Shown: positions 1 to 8,612, counted from the first letter of the stretch. The stretch: DNA of 64,000 nucleotides from Paenibacillus camelliae (GCF_023715345.1 NZ_JAMBNY010000007.1:62001-126000), one strand, 5' to 3'. Numbers and translations are program-made. Notes: generated by a model not told the origin, from the letters alone.

Positions 1-1236
1 AATATTATAACCTTTAGGTTTTGTGATATCAGGAATTCGTTCAATCTTATATTGGTTATCAATGACAGGGATCTTCACTTGTTCTTTGGGATGCTCGTAA
101 GCAAGATAACCTTTAGCAACTAGATCATCGAGCAACTCTAATAAATTTTTATGAGGAAAAAATGTCTCGATTTGTTCAATTGTTAGAGGCATACCATCCA
201 TCCAAGTAATACCTATTTTATCAGCCCAATGCTTTTTTCTTCTTTCTTTCAGAAGTGCGTTAAGTAATTCTTTCTGTTCAACAGTAACAGGTCCTTTTAT
301 TTCTAAATCCCAACTGTGTATGTTGTTTTTTCCGCCTCGTTTATCTTTTATTGATTTTCCATACAATTGATGAGGAGAATAGTGTTTGAACAGTGAATTT
401 GTAAAGGGTGTATCAAGAGTAGGAAGGCCTTCTTCTAGAATATCACTTAATACAGTTTTAGATTGCTTAAAGTTATCAAGAGTAATTGATTCATGCTCGT
501 TTAAGCTTCCTACAATATATATTCTTTTTCTTGACTGAGGTACTCCAAAATCCTTTGAATCCATAATTTTCCAGCAGACTGTATAATTTAAACTTTCTAA
601 CGATGTAACTATTGTTTTTAATGTTCGTCCGATTGGATCATGTTTGTTTTCTCTGTCATGAGTTACTAAACCTTCAACATTTTCAAGTATAAAGCCATAG
701 GGTCTTTTAGATTGAAGTATTCTCTCGATTTCAAAAAACAAGGTACCTCTAGTATCTAAAAAACCGTGTCCTTTACCAGCTGAACTAAAGGCCTGGCAAG
801 GGAATCCTGCTAATAGGAAATCAAAATCGGGGATTTCATCATTTTGAACTTTTGTTATGTCACCAACAAAGTTATGCTGAGGAAAATTCTCTTTTAGCGC
901 ATTAACTGCATGAGGTTTAATTTCAGATGTTAACACACACTCTGTTTTAAGACCGAACTTATTAAAAGCTTGTTCAAATCCTAATCTTAAACCTCCCATA
1001 CCAGCAAATAAATCGATAAACTTTACTTTCTCATTTTGCATTAATTTTCTTTTCTCCATTTCACTGCTAATTAATCCATATACTTTTTCTGAAAAAGAAT
1101 TGCCTTCACCATATTTTAATATATCTTCATAAACTGCCTGAGGAAAGTACACCTTAAAACCCTTTTTTCTTTCTTCTTCACTAAGAGGTGATCTTCCAGC
1201 TCCCACACGGGCTCCGCCTCTTTTGTAGTAAACCAT
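1..1236 (-). CDS. DNA (cytosine-5-)-methyltransferase, C-terminus cut by window edge
   Basis: This gene methylates C5 of cytosine in a specific DNA site using S-adenosylmethionine. Translated from ATG at 1236 (RBS GGAGG just upstream) it gives 412 residues before the window edge. Family motifs are intact: motif I DLFAGMGGLRLGF (residue 75 on), motif IV FPCQAFSS with catalytic Cys147, ENV at 185-187 and QSRKR at 234-238. The target-recognition region begins after about residue 290; motifs IX and X lie outside the window. Residues 1-60 are an extra N-terminal segment (GGARVGAGRSPLSEEER, then KVYFPQAVYEDIL) that looks like a small ribbon-helix-helix DNA-binding domain. The gene is visibly more AT-rich than genes to its right, which suggests transfer. 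No restriction enzyme is visible here; one could lie beyond the left edge. Enzyme class is certain; target site unknown. Confidence 0.95.
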   Translation of the reverse strand, partial: MVYYKRGGARVGAGRSPLSEEERKKGFKVYFPQAVYEDILKYGEGNSFSEKVYGLISSEMEKRKLMQNEKVKFIDLFAGMGGLRLGFEQAFNKFGLKTECVLTSEIKPHAVNALKENFPQHNFVGDITKVQNDEIPDFDFLLAGFPCQAFSSAGKGHGFLDTRGTLFFEIERILQSKRPYGFILENVEGLVTHDRENKHDPIGRTLKTIVTSLESLNYTVCWKIMDSKDFGVPQSRKRIYIVGSLNEHESITLDNFKQSKTVLSDILEEGLPTLDTPFTNSLFKHYSPHQLYGKSIKDKRGGKNNIHSWDLEIKGPVTVEQKELLNALLKERRKKHWADKIGITWMDGMPLTIEQIETFFPHKNLLELLDDLVAKGYLAYEHPKEQVKIPVIDNQYKIERIPDITKPKGYNI

Positions 1237-1505
1237 CTAGAATACCTCCATAATTTTTAGTACTAGTCTATCATAATTCTTTTGAATTAGAAACCCTTAA
1301 ATTCAAATGGGATGCTAAGGAAAGAAAGCTAATGTTAAATTTAATCACATAACTATAGTGATGATGCAGCATGTATTCGTTTAGCTTTGGATTATTTGGA
1401 GTAATGCTGAAAATATTCTGGAAGTAGAATTCTGGTTAAGGTAGTAACGAGGATACGGTTTGAAAAACACTTTTTAGGAAACCTATTGCATAAAAACCAA
1501 AGGTA

Positions 1506-1554
1506 AATCAAGGCGGAGTGGGGTAATCGCTCCGTTGATTATTTTCGTATTTTG
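1506..1554 (+). terminator. Orphan intrinsic-terminator-like hairpin
   Basis: AATCAAGGCGGAG (1506-1518) pairs with CTCCGTTGATT (1530-1540), leaving two extra G in the left arm, and a T-rich run follows. No plus-strand gene is visible upstream, so its transcript is unknown. Confidence 0.4.
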
Positions 1555-1632
1555 TTTATATAAAGGGATAAAAAGAATAATTCCATGATTATAAGAACCA
1601 ACACCAACTTTCATAGTCCTAAACAAGCAGTA

Positions 1633-1668
1633 CGAATATCGGTTTATTTCATTTTAATCCGATATTCG
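1633..1668. repeat. Perfect 10-bp inverted repeat upstream of the Spo0E-like gene
   Basis: CGAATATCGG (1633-1642) and CCGATATTCG (1659-1668) are exact reverse complements around a 16-nt AT-rich spacer. It lies about 135 bp before the Spo0E-like start. With no T-run after it, an operator or a leader hairpin is more likely than a terminator. Confidence 0.5.
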
Positions 1669-1803
1669 CATTAAAACAATGGCACGAGCACGTATAATTA
1701 GGATGATTGGAGATTAAGTGTGTGAGACATTGAACTGAAGCACAGGTACAAGCAGGAACAGTATTACTAGAAAGTAAGTGAAATAGTAGCGAGGGAAACA
1801 ATC

Positions 1804-1983
1804 ATGAACGATTTGCTTAGTGAACTAGAAAGAGAAAGGCGGAAGCTCAATGAGCTTGGACAAGCCTTAATAGAACAATCCATCCCATTATGTAGTAGCA
1901 AAGAGCTCCAGCTGCAAAGCAGGCGAGTAGACGAGCTACTAATAAAGCTACATCACCTTATATCGATGGAGCATAACACATAA
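1804..1983 (+). CDS. Spo0E-like aspartyl-phosphate phosphatase
   Basis: This 59-residue protein has the length and pattern of the Spo0E family, which removes phosphate from Spo0A-P and delays sporulation. It forms two predicted helices: LERERRKLNELGQALIEQ, a short turn with SIPLCSSKEL, then a second helix with the family signature S-x-x-x-D-x-L-[IL] (SRRVDELLIKLH, residues 39-50). RBS GAGGG at 1791-1795 precedes ATG 1804 by eight bases. It stands alone between an inverted repeat and an MFS gene. The signature position usually filled by Q in SQxLD is R here, so activity is probable but not certain. Its presence supports a spore-forming Firmicute host. Confidence 0.75.
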   Translation: MNDLLSELERERRKLNELGQALIEQSIPLCSSKELQLQSRRVDELLIKLHHLISMEHNT

Positions 1984-2066
1984 CCTACATATTATTATTT
2001 CTTAACAACCACCATGTTAAACTCACCTCCTGCTTTCCCATCACGATCCCTTTAAACGAACAAAAA

Positions 2067-2081
2067 CCCGACATAGCCGGG
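2067..2081. terminator. Weak hairpin after the Spo0E-like gene
   Basis: CCCG (2067-2070) pairs with CGGG (2078-2081). On the minus strand it is followed by five T; on the plus strand the T-run begins nine bases later. It is a poor terminator in either direction but is the only candidate between 1983 and the next promoter. Confidence 0.25.
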
Positions 2082-2142
2082 CCTAACACTCTTTTAACTC
2101 TAGAAAAATTTACACCACGATGATTTTACTGGAAGCTTCCTA

Positions 2143-2151
2143 TGATATAAT
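2143..2151 (+). promoter_or_regulatory. Extended -10 promoter of the MFS gene
   Basis: TGATATAAT at 2143-2151 is an exact extended -10 element (TG-n-TATAAT), 33 bp before the ATG at 2184. No good -35 hexamer is seen, which is usual for extended -10 promoters. Confidence 0.5.
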
Positions 2152-2183
2152 GACCGCAAACCATTATAGATGAGGGTGTGACT

Positions 2184-3437
2184 ATGAAGCTGACGAAAGA
2201 AGAGAAATCCTGGATTCTATACGATTGTGGGAATTCAGCCTATTCGATGGCAGTGGCTACGGCTTTGCTTCCGATTGTGTTTGGCATGTTTGATAACGTT
2301 GGCACCAGTATGGATCTTGGTTATTTTAATTCATTAGCAAGCATTGTGATCGCAGTATTAAGTCCGATCCTTGGGACGATCGCAGATTATAAGAACAAGA
2401 AGAAGCGCTTCTTTATGTTTTTCGCTTTTCTAGGTATTCTATCAACGCTATCACTTGCATTTATCTCACCTGATAGTGGACAGTGGCATTTATTGATTGT
2501 CTTCTATGTGCTATCGGCCATTGGGTTCTCAGGGGCTAATATCTTCTATGATTCGTTCCTAGTAGACGTTACGAAGGATGATCGCATGGATAAGGTGTCG
2601 TCGCGAGGCTTTGCCTATGGCTACATATCTAGTGTAATTCCGTTCGGTATCAGTCTACTGCTGATCTTCTTCCTAGGCATGGATAAGGCGATTGGCTACC
2701 AGCTTGGCTTCATTATTACAGCGCTTTGGTGGGGCTTGCTGACGATACCAATGATAAGAGATGTGCAGCAGCGCTACTATGTACAGCCTGAGCCTCGACC
2801 TATTATGAACAGCTTCAAGCGATTAGGCTCAACGATTAAGCATATTCGCAGCTATCGTACGGTTGTTATCTTCCTTATTGCTTACTTCTTATATATTGAT
2901 GGGGTAGACACCATTATTAAGATGGTCGTTCCTTATGCGACGTCTGTTCTTGGAGCCGATGCGCTAGATACGTTCTCGTTGCTCGGTATTCTGCTGGTCA
3001 TTCAGATCATCGCTTTTCCTTGTGCGATCCTGTATGGCAACTTAGCTAAGAAATACTCGACTCGCGCATTAATTACTGTCGGGATCGTCACGTATATCAT
3101 CTCTTGTATTGCAGCATTTTTTATTTCCTCGGTATGGCATATCTTTATACTTGGTGCGATGATCGGTTCCGCACAAGGCGGGATTCAAGCGCTAAGCCGG
3201 TCGTATTATGCAAGAATTATTCCAAAGGAAAACTCCAACGAGTTTTTCGGATTTTACAACATATTCGGCAAATTCGCAGCAATCATTGGCCCGCTGTTAA
3301 TGTCCTTAACAACAACCTTAACAGGTAACGCTAGAGTAAGTATTTTCTCGATTATCCCATTGTTTATTATTGGCTTACTCGTATTTCTAGCTTTACCTAA
3401 GGAAAAGAGAATTGATAGTGACCCGATAGGTAGCTAA
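2184..3437 (+). CDS. MFS transporter, UMF1/Atg22-like family
   Basis: This is a polytopic membrane protein of 417 residues with about twelve hydrophobic segments. The N-terminal signature WILYDCGNSAYS is typical of the UMF1 branch of the major facilitator superfamily (Bacillus YxiO-like, related to vacuolar Atg22); these are thought to export amino acids or small metabolites, but substrates are mostly unproven. The GSAQGGIQALSRSYYARIIP stretch near the C-terminal half is also characteristic. A GTG at 2178 is possible, but ATG 2184 is preferred because GAGGG at 2172-2176 is correctly spaced from it. The gene stands alone with its own extended -10 promoter and is followed by non-coding repeats. 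Fold certain, substrate unknown. Confidence 0.85.
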   Translation: MKLTKEEKSWILYDCGNSAYSMAVATALLPIVFGMFDNVGTSMDLGYFNSLASIVIAVLSPILGTIADYKNKKKRFFMFFAFLGILSTLSLAFISPDSGQWHLLIVFYVLSAIGFSGANIFYDSFLVDVTKDDRMDKVSSRGFAYGYISSVIPFGISLLLIFFLGMDKAIGYQLGFIITALWWGLLTIPMIRDVQQRYYVQPEPRPIMNSFKRLGSTIKHIRSYRTVVIFLIAYFLYIDGVDTIIKMVVPYATSVLGADALDTFSLLGILLVIQIIAFPCAILYGNLAKKYSTRALITVGIVTYIISCIAAFFISSVWHIFILGAMIGSAQGGIQALSRSYYARIIPKENSNEFFGFYNIFGKFAAIIGPLLMSLTTTLTGNARVSIFSIIPLFIIGLLVFLALPKEKRIDSDPIGS

Positions 3438-3493
3438 GAGGGGGAATAGGAGCCAGCGCACCGTGTAAAGTATTCGGTGCCGAAGCTCTCAAA

Positions 3494-3770
3494 GCTCCTG
3501 CGGGGGAGAAAACATTCCGGTAAACGGAGTGAGTCGCCTCCAAGTACTAATGCACCAAATCGTATTAACATAAGTGCATTGTCCTAAAAAATAGCACAGA
3601 AAGAAGCTTAACGAGCACCAGCGCCAGGAGCTTACAATCGAGAGCACCATCACGAAGAGCTTACAGTCAAAAGCTCCAGTGGTGGAAAAAGCAATTCCTG
3701 AAAACAGAGTGAGTCTTCTTCAAGTACTATTGCATCCAATCGCAATCACATAAGTGCAGTATCGACTGAA
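3494..3770. repeat. Two decayed copies of the dispersed palindromic element
   Basis: Around 3503-3552 and 3674-3735 the sequence repeats a left arm of the form GGAGAAAACATTCC or GGAAAAAGCAATTCC, a motif like GGTAAACGGAGTGAGTC, and then CAAGTACTA-TGCA. Both copies lack most of the right arm. A short repeat (gcttacaatcgagagcacca and variants) occurs near 3630, 3659 and 3794. Confidence 0.6.
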
Positions 3771-3840
3771 GCTTAGCGATCACCAGCGCAATGAGCTTAC
3801 AATCGAGAGCACCAGCGCCAGATACATACAATCAAAAGCT

Positions 3841-3967
3841 CCAGCGTAGGAAAAAGCAATTCCGGAAAACGAAGTGTGTCGCCTTTAAGTCCTAATGCTA
3901 CCTAATACATAATAATCGTAGCATTAGGATTTAAAAAGCGACTGCAGGAATGCTTTTCTCCGAAGCG
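3841..3967. repeat. Dispersed palindromic element, full copy
   Basis: The left arm (3849-3900) and right arm (3918-3961) are near-complementary over most of their length: GGAAAAAGCAATTCC with GGAATGCTTTTCTCC, GTCGC with GCGAC, and TCCTAATGCTAC with GTAGCATTAGGA. The left arm carries about 14 extra unpaired bases (GGAAAACGAAGTGT). The same plan with different arm sequences occurs at 16325-16475 and, shortened, at 8613-8658. Confidence 0.75.
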
Positions 3968-3974
3968 CAAAAAA

Positions 3975-4022
3975 AGGGCGTCTCAGAGAATCCGTAAACA
4001 CTGATCCTCTGAGACGCCCTTT
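3975..4022 (-). terminator. Strong terminator of the GGDEF-EAL/TPP/CMD operon
   Basis: AGGGCGTCTCAGAG (3975-3988) and CTCTGAGACGCCCT (4007-4020) form a perfect 14-bp stem. Read on the minus strand it is followed by seven T, so it ends the minus-strand operon whose last stop codon is at 4060. Confidence 0.9.
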
Positions 4023-4059
4023 GCATAAATATGTAGCTATAAATGCTATTGCATATAAC

Positions 4060-4452
4060 TTATGATATCTCTTTAATCCCGCGTTGCTCAAATACGTTCA
4101 TCACCTGCACCATCGCGCTGCACGCTTTAGGAAAGCCAACATATGCGGCACAGTGAATGACAAGCTCAACAATTTCCTTTGGCTTCATCCCTACATTAAG
4201 TGCGGCATTGAGGTGCAAGCCCATTTGCTCGAATGCGCCCTGTGAGATCAATGCTGTTAGTGTAATCGTTTCTCTTTGCTTCAGATCTAATGCTTCTCTA
4301 GAATATATTTCACCGAAGCCGAATGATATGAGAAAATCTGCAAAGTCAGGGTAGAAGTTTTTGAACGCCTCGATCGGCTTTGTTCCGTCTGCTCCTACCA
4401 TCTCATGTAGAATGTCCATTCCCTTATTATAGCTATCAATATTTCTACTCAT
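4060..4452 (-). CDS. Carboxymuconolactone decarboxylase family protein
   Basis: This 130-residue all-helical protein belongs to the CMD/AhpD superfamily. It has the CMD core GAFEQMGLHLNAALNVGM (Glu75, His80) followed by KEIVELVIHCAAYVGFPKA. It lacks the CxxC pair of AhpD, so it is closer to gamma-carboxymuconolactone decarboxylase-type proteins than to alkylhydroperoxidases. ATG 4452 lies two bases after the stop of the TPP enzyme upstream, so the two are co-transcribed and perhaps translationally coupled. This suggests the CMD protein acts on a product of that enzyme, for example decarboxylating or isomerising a keto acid or lactone. Its true substrate cannot be read from sequence. Confidence 0.85.
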   Translation of the reverse strand: MSRNIDSYNKGMDILHEMVGADGTKPIEAFKNFYPDFADFLISFGFGEIYSREALDLKQRETITLTALISQGAFEQMGLHLNAALNVGMKPKEIVELVIHCAAYVGFPKACSAMVQVMNVFEQRGIKEIS

Positions 4453-4454
4453 TG

Positions 4455-6083
4455 TTATCCCCTTTTCGTCGTTGGTGGAAGCTCGTATGGATCAACCATA
4501 ACCTCGATCACAGCCGTTGTATTGGCCTGCTTAGCTGCTTCAATGGCCGCTCGCAGCTCTTTCGCATCGAAGCACTTGAAGGAGAGAGCCCCCATAGATT
4601 CTCCAAACCTTTGACCATCTAGCATCGTTCGATACACCGTTCCCACTGCTTTGCCTAGGTTCAGCGTCATTCCTGTATCGACCATATCGATCTTACCATT
4701 GTTGAAGATGACAAATATGACATTAGCTCCGTAATTTACAGCTGTAGAGATCTCCGTACCATGCATAAATGTGCAACCATCCCCAGTTAAGCAGACAACA
4801 TGGGCTTCAGGCTTAGCAAGCTGGGCACCAACTGCATACCCAATCGCATGTCCCATCGTGCCGAATACATCGTCAAAATAAAACGTACCAGGTCTCTTAA
4901 TCTCGTAATGCTTAATACCATAGAAGGTATGACTGCCATCATCACCAAAGATAATTGTCTCATCATCTAGCGTTTCGCTTAATACTTTAACCGCTTCAAC
5001 GGCAGAGATTGGTGCTTTACTCTCCACAGCGGGCTCCGTCAGCTGGTAATCGCTAAGCTCGAACGGCATTTTAGTGATGTCCTTATCCTTAAGCCTTGCA
5101 AGCAGCGCTTGGAGATTCGTCTTAATATCTCCGATGACCGGCAAGGTTTCTACCTCAATCGATTTACCGATAAAGGTTGGGTCATAATCAAAATGAACCA
5201 CCTGCTTCGGATACATCGAAGGCTTCAAGCCTGGGATAGACATGTCTGAAAGCTTAGAGCCGATAACAATCATCACATCTAAGCCTGACTCTACGTAGTT
5301 GCTTGCTTCCTCGGTACCCCCAAGTCCGAACGCGCCTAATGATAGATGGTGATTACTCTCAAATGCACCCTTGCCACCCGGTGTAGTCATAACTGGAATG
5401 TTGAAGATCTCCGCTAGCAGCTTCACCTCTCGATACGCTCTGCTAGAATGAACGCCCTTGCCTACAATAATCACCTTCTTACCAGGTGCATGGAGAGCAT
5501 CGATGCATGAATCTAGGTTTGAAGCTACTGGATACATAACCTCTGGTAAATCAAGCTCGAATTCCTCGATGCTTTCAGCTAGCACATCTGCGGCGATCGA
5601 CAGATGAACAGGGCCTTTAACGCCTGAGTAGGCTTTTTCAATCGCATGCTGAAAGTATGACTTAAACGTGTCGGCTCTCTCGACTCTGGCACTAAACTTC
5701 GTTACAGGCTCGAACATTTTAACGAGATCAGTTCCAAATATCGTGGAGTCCTGACCTAGCGCTTTACCAGTATCCTTGATCGAAGGATGGCCGGTAATGA
5801 ATAATACAGGAAGATGTGACGCTTTGGCTTGTCCGGCAGAGGTTAATAGATTCGTACCACCAGGACCTGATGTTCCAATCGCAACCGCCAAGCTGTTATT
5901 CATTAAGGCGTATCCAGCGGCCTGAAAGCCAGCTCCTGACTCGTGCTTAGACAGCACAAACTCGATCCCATTGCTATGACAATCGACAATGAGTGGGGTG
6001 ACGGGTTTACCTGGAATACCGAAGATGTGATGGATCCCCCATTTTTTGAAATGAATTGCTAATATCTCGGAAATTTTTTTCAT
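4455..6083 (-). CDS. Thiamine-diphosphate-dependent enzyme (acetolactate synthase/decarboxylase-like)
   Basis: This 542-residue protein has the three-domain plan of the IlvB/benzoylformate decarboxylase family. The N-terminal cofactor-activating Glu48 sits in SKHESGAGFQAAGYA; GTSGPGGTN is the usual pyrimidine-domain loop. The thiamine-diphosphate motif GDG(x24)NN is intact near the C-terminus (GDGCTFMHG to FVIFNN). Such enzymes decarboxylate or ligate 2-keto acids in the cytoplasm. No regulatory-subunit gene (IlvN type) is adjacent, which argues against biosynthetic acetolactate synthase. It lies five bases after a GGDEF-EAL protein and two bases before a CMD protein, forming a three-gene operon. 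A catabolic 2-keto-acid decarboxylase is my best guess. Confidence 0.88.
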   Translation of the reverse strand: MKKISEILAIHFKKWGIHHIFGIPGKPVTPLIVDCHSNGIEFVLSKHESGAGFQAAGYALMNNSLAVAIGTSGPGGTNLLTSAGQAKASHLPVLFITGHPSIKDTGKALGQDSTIFGTDLVKMFEPVTKFSARVERADTFKSYFQHAIEKAYSGVKGPVHLSIAADVLAESIEEFELDLPEVMYPVASNLDSCIDALHAPGKKVIIVGKGVHSSRAYREVKLLAEIFNIPVMTTPGGKGAFESNHHLSLGAFGLGGTEEASNYVESGLDVMIVIGSKLSDMSIPGLKPSMYPKQVVHFDYDPTFIGKSIEVETLPVIGDIKTNLQALLARLKDKDITKMPFELSDYQLTEPAVESKAPISAVEAVKVLSETLDDETIIFGDDGSHTFYGIKHYEIKRPGTFYFDDVFGTMGHAIGYAVGAQLAKPEAHVVCLTGDGCTFMHGTEISTAVNYGANVIFVIFNNGKIDMVDTGMTLNLGKAVGTVYRTMLDGQRFGESMGALSFKCFDAKELRAAIEAAKQANTTAVIEVMVDPYELPPTTKRG

Positions 6084-6088
6084 TATAA

Positions 6089-8392
6089 CTAACCTTCCAT
6101 TTGATATGAGTAATTGGTCTTTATTACTTCGTTCAATTCATAAAACGTTTTTTCAAAATCATGAACAGAAAGTGGTTTACTAAAATAATATCCTTGAACA
6201 GCATCGCATTTTTTCAATTGCAAGAAATTGAGTTGATCCTTTGTTTCTACACCCTCTGCAACAACATCTAAATTCAAATTGTGTGCCATCGAAATGATCG
6301 TGCTGACGATATTGGAATCATTAACATCAATCATGATGTCTCGAACGAACGACTTGTCTATCTTTAAGGTGTGAATAGGGAACTTCTTCAAGTAATTTAA
6401 GGAGCTATAGCCAGTACCGAAGTCATCCATGCTAATCCTGACACCTAGAGCGTTTAATTGACTTAGCACATGAATGGCACGCTCAACATCCATCGTCATC
6501 GTTTCGGTAATTTCTAGCTCTAAATAGTTCGGATCCATTCCTGTTTTAATGAGTGTATTGGAGACGACGTCAACGAGCGTATCCTTTAAGAATTGCTGTG
6601 AAGACAGATTAACGGCCATTCGAAGCTTAGGAAGGCCCATATCAATCCAGCGCTTGCTTTGGCTGCACACCTCATGAAGGACCCATTCACCGACCTGCGT
6701 AATTAATCCGTTTTCCTCAAGAATCGGGATGAATACATCAGGAGAAACCATACCATGCTCGCGACTATTCCATCGTAAGAGAGCCTCAGCTCCAATGATA
6801 CTCATATGCTTTAAGTCAACCTGTGGCTGATAATGCACGAAGAATTCGTTGTTTTCTAAAGCTTTCTTTAAGGATACCTCCAAAGAAAGCTTGGCCTTCT
6901 CGTCGCAGGTTGATTTCATATTTGCATCGAATAAGGTGTAATTGTTTCTACCCTTAGATTTCGATTTATACATGGCGTTATCTGCATAGACCATGAAGGC
7001 TTCTGCGTCCGTGCCGTCATTCGGATAGATCGCAATCCCAATACTAGCCGATACATGGAATCTAGAGCCGTTAATGGTGAAGGGTGTTTCGAATAAGTCG
7101 ATAATTTGCTTTGCTCTATTCGTAGCTTCATGTGGCCCATGCAGTCTATGTAAGTCATGGAATAGGAAGATGAACTCATCTCCGCCCATCCGGAATACTT
7201 TGCCTGTATCACCTTGTACCTTTATAAGTCTACTAGATACCTGTTTTAGTAAAATGTCACCATTGGAATGTCCAAAGGCATCATTAATCGTCTTAAAGTG
7301 ATCTAGATCCAAAAACATAAGCGTCAAGTCAATCTTGCTGCCAGATGCGATAGATGCAGAGATGTGATTAAACAATGTTTCTCGAAGTGATCGTCGATTA
7401 GGTAGTGACGTTAATTCATCGTGATAGGCCATGTAATTATGCTGCTTTTCAATAAGATAACGCTCCGTAATATCTCTAAGCTGAGCATATGAGCCGATAA
7501 AGTTGTTCGTTTCATCATAGATAGGCTGAGCGTCGAATAAGCATACAAGCTTTTCATTATCTACCGTTTGCAGCATCATCTGCACATTATCGAAGGAAAC
7601 CTTGTCTTCTATAACCGTCTTCATATGCCGACTAATAAGACACTCTGTATCTCGCTCACTTCTTACGATAATATTGGTATCCTTGCGAAAGTTGAAATTC
7701 TCTTCTACAAAATCGTTCATGGAATCGATATTGCCATCAGCATTGGTTATGATAATACCATTTCTGTTTCTATTAACCATGATCTGATTTAACATATTTA
7801 GCTTTCGATTTTGCTTCCGAAGTAAAAGCTCTCTCTCGATGGAATCAACAACGGTAGATAGCATCGTTAGGAAGAATGGATTATGCATTTCTATCGCGGT
7901 CATAATACATATACTTCCGAGTAAATTGTTGATATCCGTGTAACGAAAGGCGACGCCATAGCACGCTGTGCCATGAAGAACCTTATGGTAATGATCGGAG
8001 CCTACAATCTGAACAGGATGGCTTTGCTGCAGCGATAAGCTCACGACATTCGTGCCCATATCCTCTTCTGTAAACTGCGCCCCTACCTGTATACCAAGCT
8101 GCTGCACCGTTTTTCGTATCGTTTCATCACCAATCATATGTAGCAGATAACCATTTTCATCGGACATGACAATTAATACCGGTGTTCCGCCTAAGGAGTT
8201 TAATATCTTTTTAGAAAAAAAGTTAACAACGGATAAAATTTCGCTGTAAATGCTTCGTTTATGTGCTAATTGCTGCTCTGACATATAACGTTTTGGTTGT
8301 CGAATCTCATCTGGATCCATTCCTGCCTCGAAGCATTTACGCTTGGACTCCACGATATAGTCCTCTTCATGTTTATGGTTGATATTAATCAC
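6089..8392 (-). CDS. GAF-PAS-GGDEF-EAL cyclic-di-GMP protein
   Basis: This 767-residue cytoplasmic protein makes and/or degrades cyclic di-GMP. The N-terminal 190 residues resemble the GAF-type sensor of AcoR-like sigma-54 activators (SKRKCFEAGMDPDEI, later EEDMGTNVVSLSL, then HYHKVLHGTACYGV). A PAS-like segment (NGIIITNADGNIDSMND) follows. The cyclase motif GGDEF is intact at residues 403-407; the RxxD inhibitory site just before it is absent (VQGD). The phosphodiesterase motif EAL is intact at 536-538 and all usual partners are visible: NLSSQQF, LEITET, DDFGTGYSS and AEGVET. Both activities are therefore possible. No membrane segment is seen. It is the first gene of an operon with a TPP enzyme and a CMD protein, which hints that the GAF domain senses a metabolite of that pathway. 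Confidence 0.93.
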   Translation of the reverse strand: MININHKHEEDYIVESKRKCFEAGMDPDEIRQPKRYMSEQQLAHKRSIYSEILSVVNFFSKKILNSLGGTPVLIVMSDENGYLLHMIGDETIRKTVQQLGIQVGAQFTEEDMGTNVVSLSLQQSHPVQIVGSDHYHKVLHGTACYGVAFRYTDINNLLGSICIMTAIEMHNPFFLTMLSTVVDSIERELLLRKQNRKLNMLNQIMVNRNRNGIIITNADGNIDSMNDFVEENFNFRKDTNIIVRSERDTECLISRHMKTVIEDKVSFDNVQMMLQTVDNEKLVCLFDAQPIYDETNNFIGSYAQLRDITERYLIEKQHNYMAYHDELTSLPNRRSLRETLFNHISASIASGSKIDLTLMFLDLDHFKTINDAFGHSNGDILLKQVSSRLIKVQGDTGKVFRMGGDEFIFLFHDLHRLHGPHEATNRAKQIIDLFETPFTINGSRFHVSASIGIAIYPNDGTDAEAFMVYADNAMYKSKSKGRNNYTLFDANMKSTCDEKAKLSLEVSLKKALENNEFFVHYQPQVDLKHMSIIGAEALLRWNSREHGMVSPDVFIPILEENGLITQVGEWVLHEVCSQSKRWIDMGLPKLRMAVNLSSQQFLKDTLVDVVSNTLIKTGMDPNYLELEITETMTMDVERAIHVLSQLNALGVRISMDDFGTGYSSLNYLKKFPIHTLKIDKSFVRDIMIDVNDSNIVSTIISMAHNLNLDVVAEGVETKDQLNFLQLKKCDAVQGYYFSKPLSVHDFEKTFYELNEVIKTNYSYQMEG

Positions 8393-8612
8393 CGCCCATC
8401 GACTTTAGCAATGTAAATAGTAATATAAAAATTATAAATAATATAGCTCTGTTTAACTGAAAATTAATAGGGAAATTATTAGTAATTATATCATTACTTA
8501 GATCAATATTTATATCATTCCAATATATGATATCACACTTTAGTCGTACATCTATATTTCAAGTGAACTAGTTATAGAAGTTTTATAGAGTTTATTCATT
8601 AATGCAAAAATA

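Larger units (their letters stand above)
1237..1803. other. Intergenic region without recognisable gene
   Basis: No convincing coding region is seen between the methyltransferase start and the Spo0E-like gene. The stretch contains a terminator-like hairpin (1506-1554) and a separate inverted repeat (1633-1668), both listed separately. No gene on the plus strand ends before the hairpin, so it may end a small RNA or be a remnant. Confidence 0.5.
3438..4059. other. Intergenic block of decayed palindromic repeats
   Basis: No gene is seen. The stretch holds three related segments beginning with GGAG/GGAAAAA-type arms (about 3494-3590, 3671-3770 and 3841-3967), separated by short repeats of the form gagcttacaatcgagagc. 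Only the third keeps both arms of the hairpin. A strong terminator for the minus-strand operon closes the block. Confidence 0.6.
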
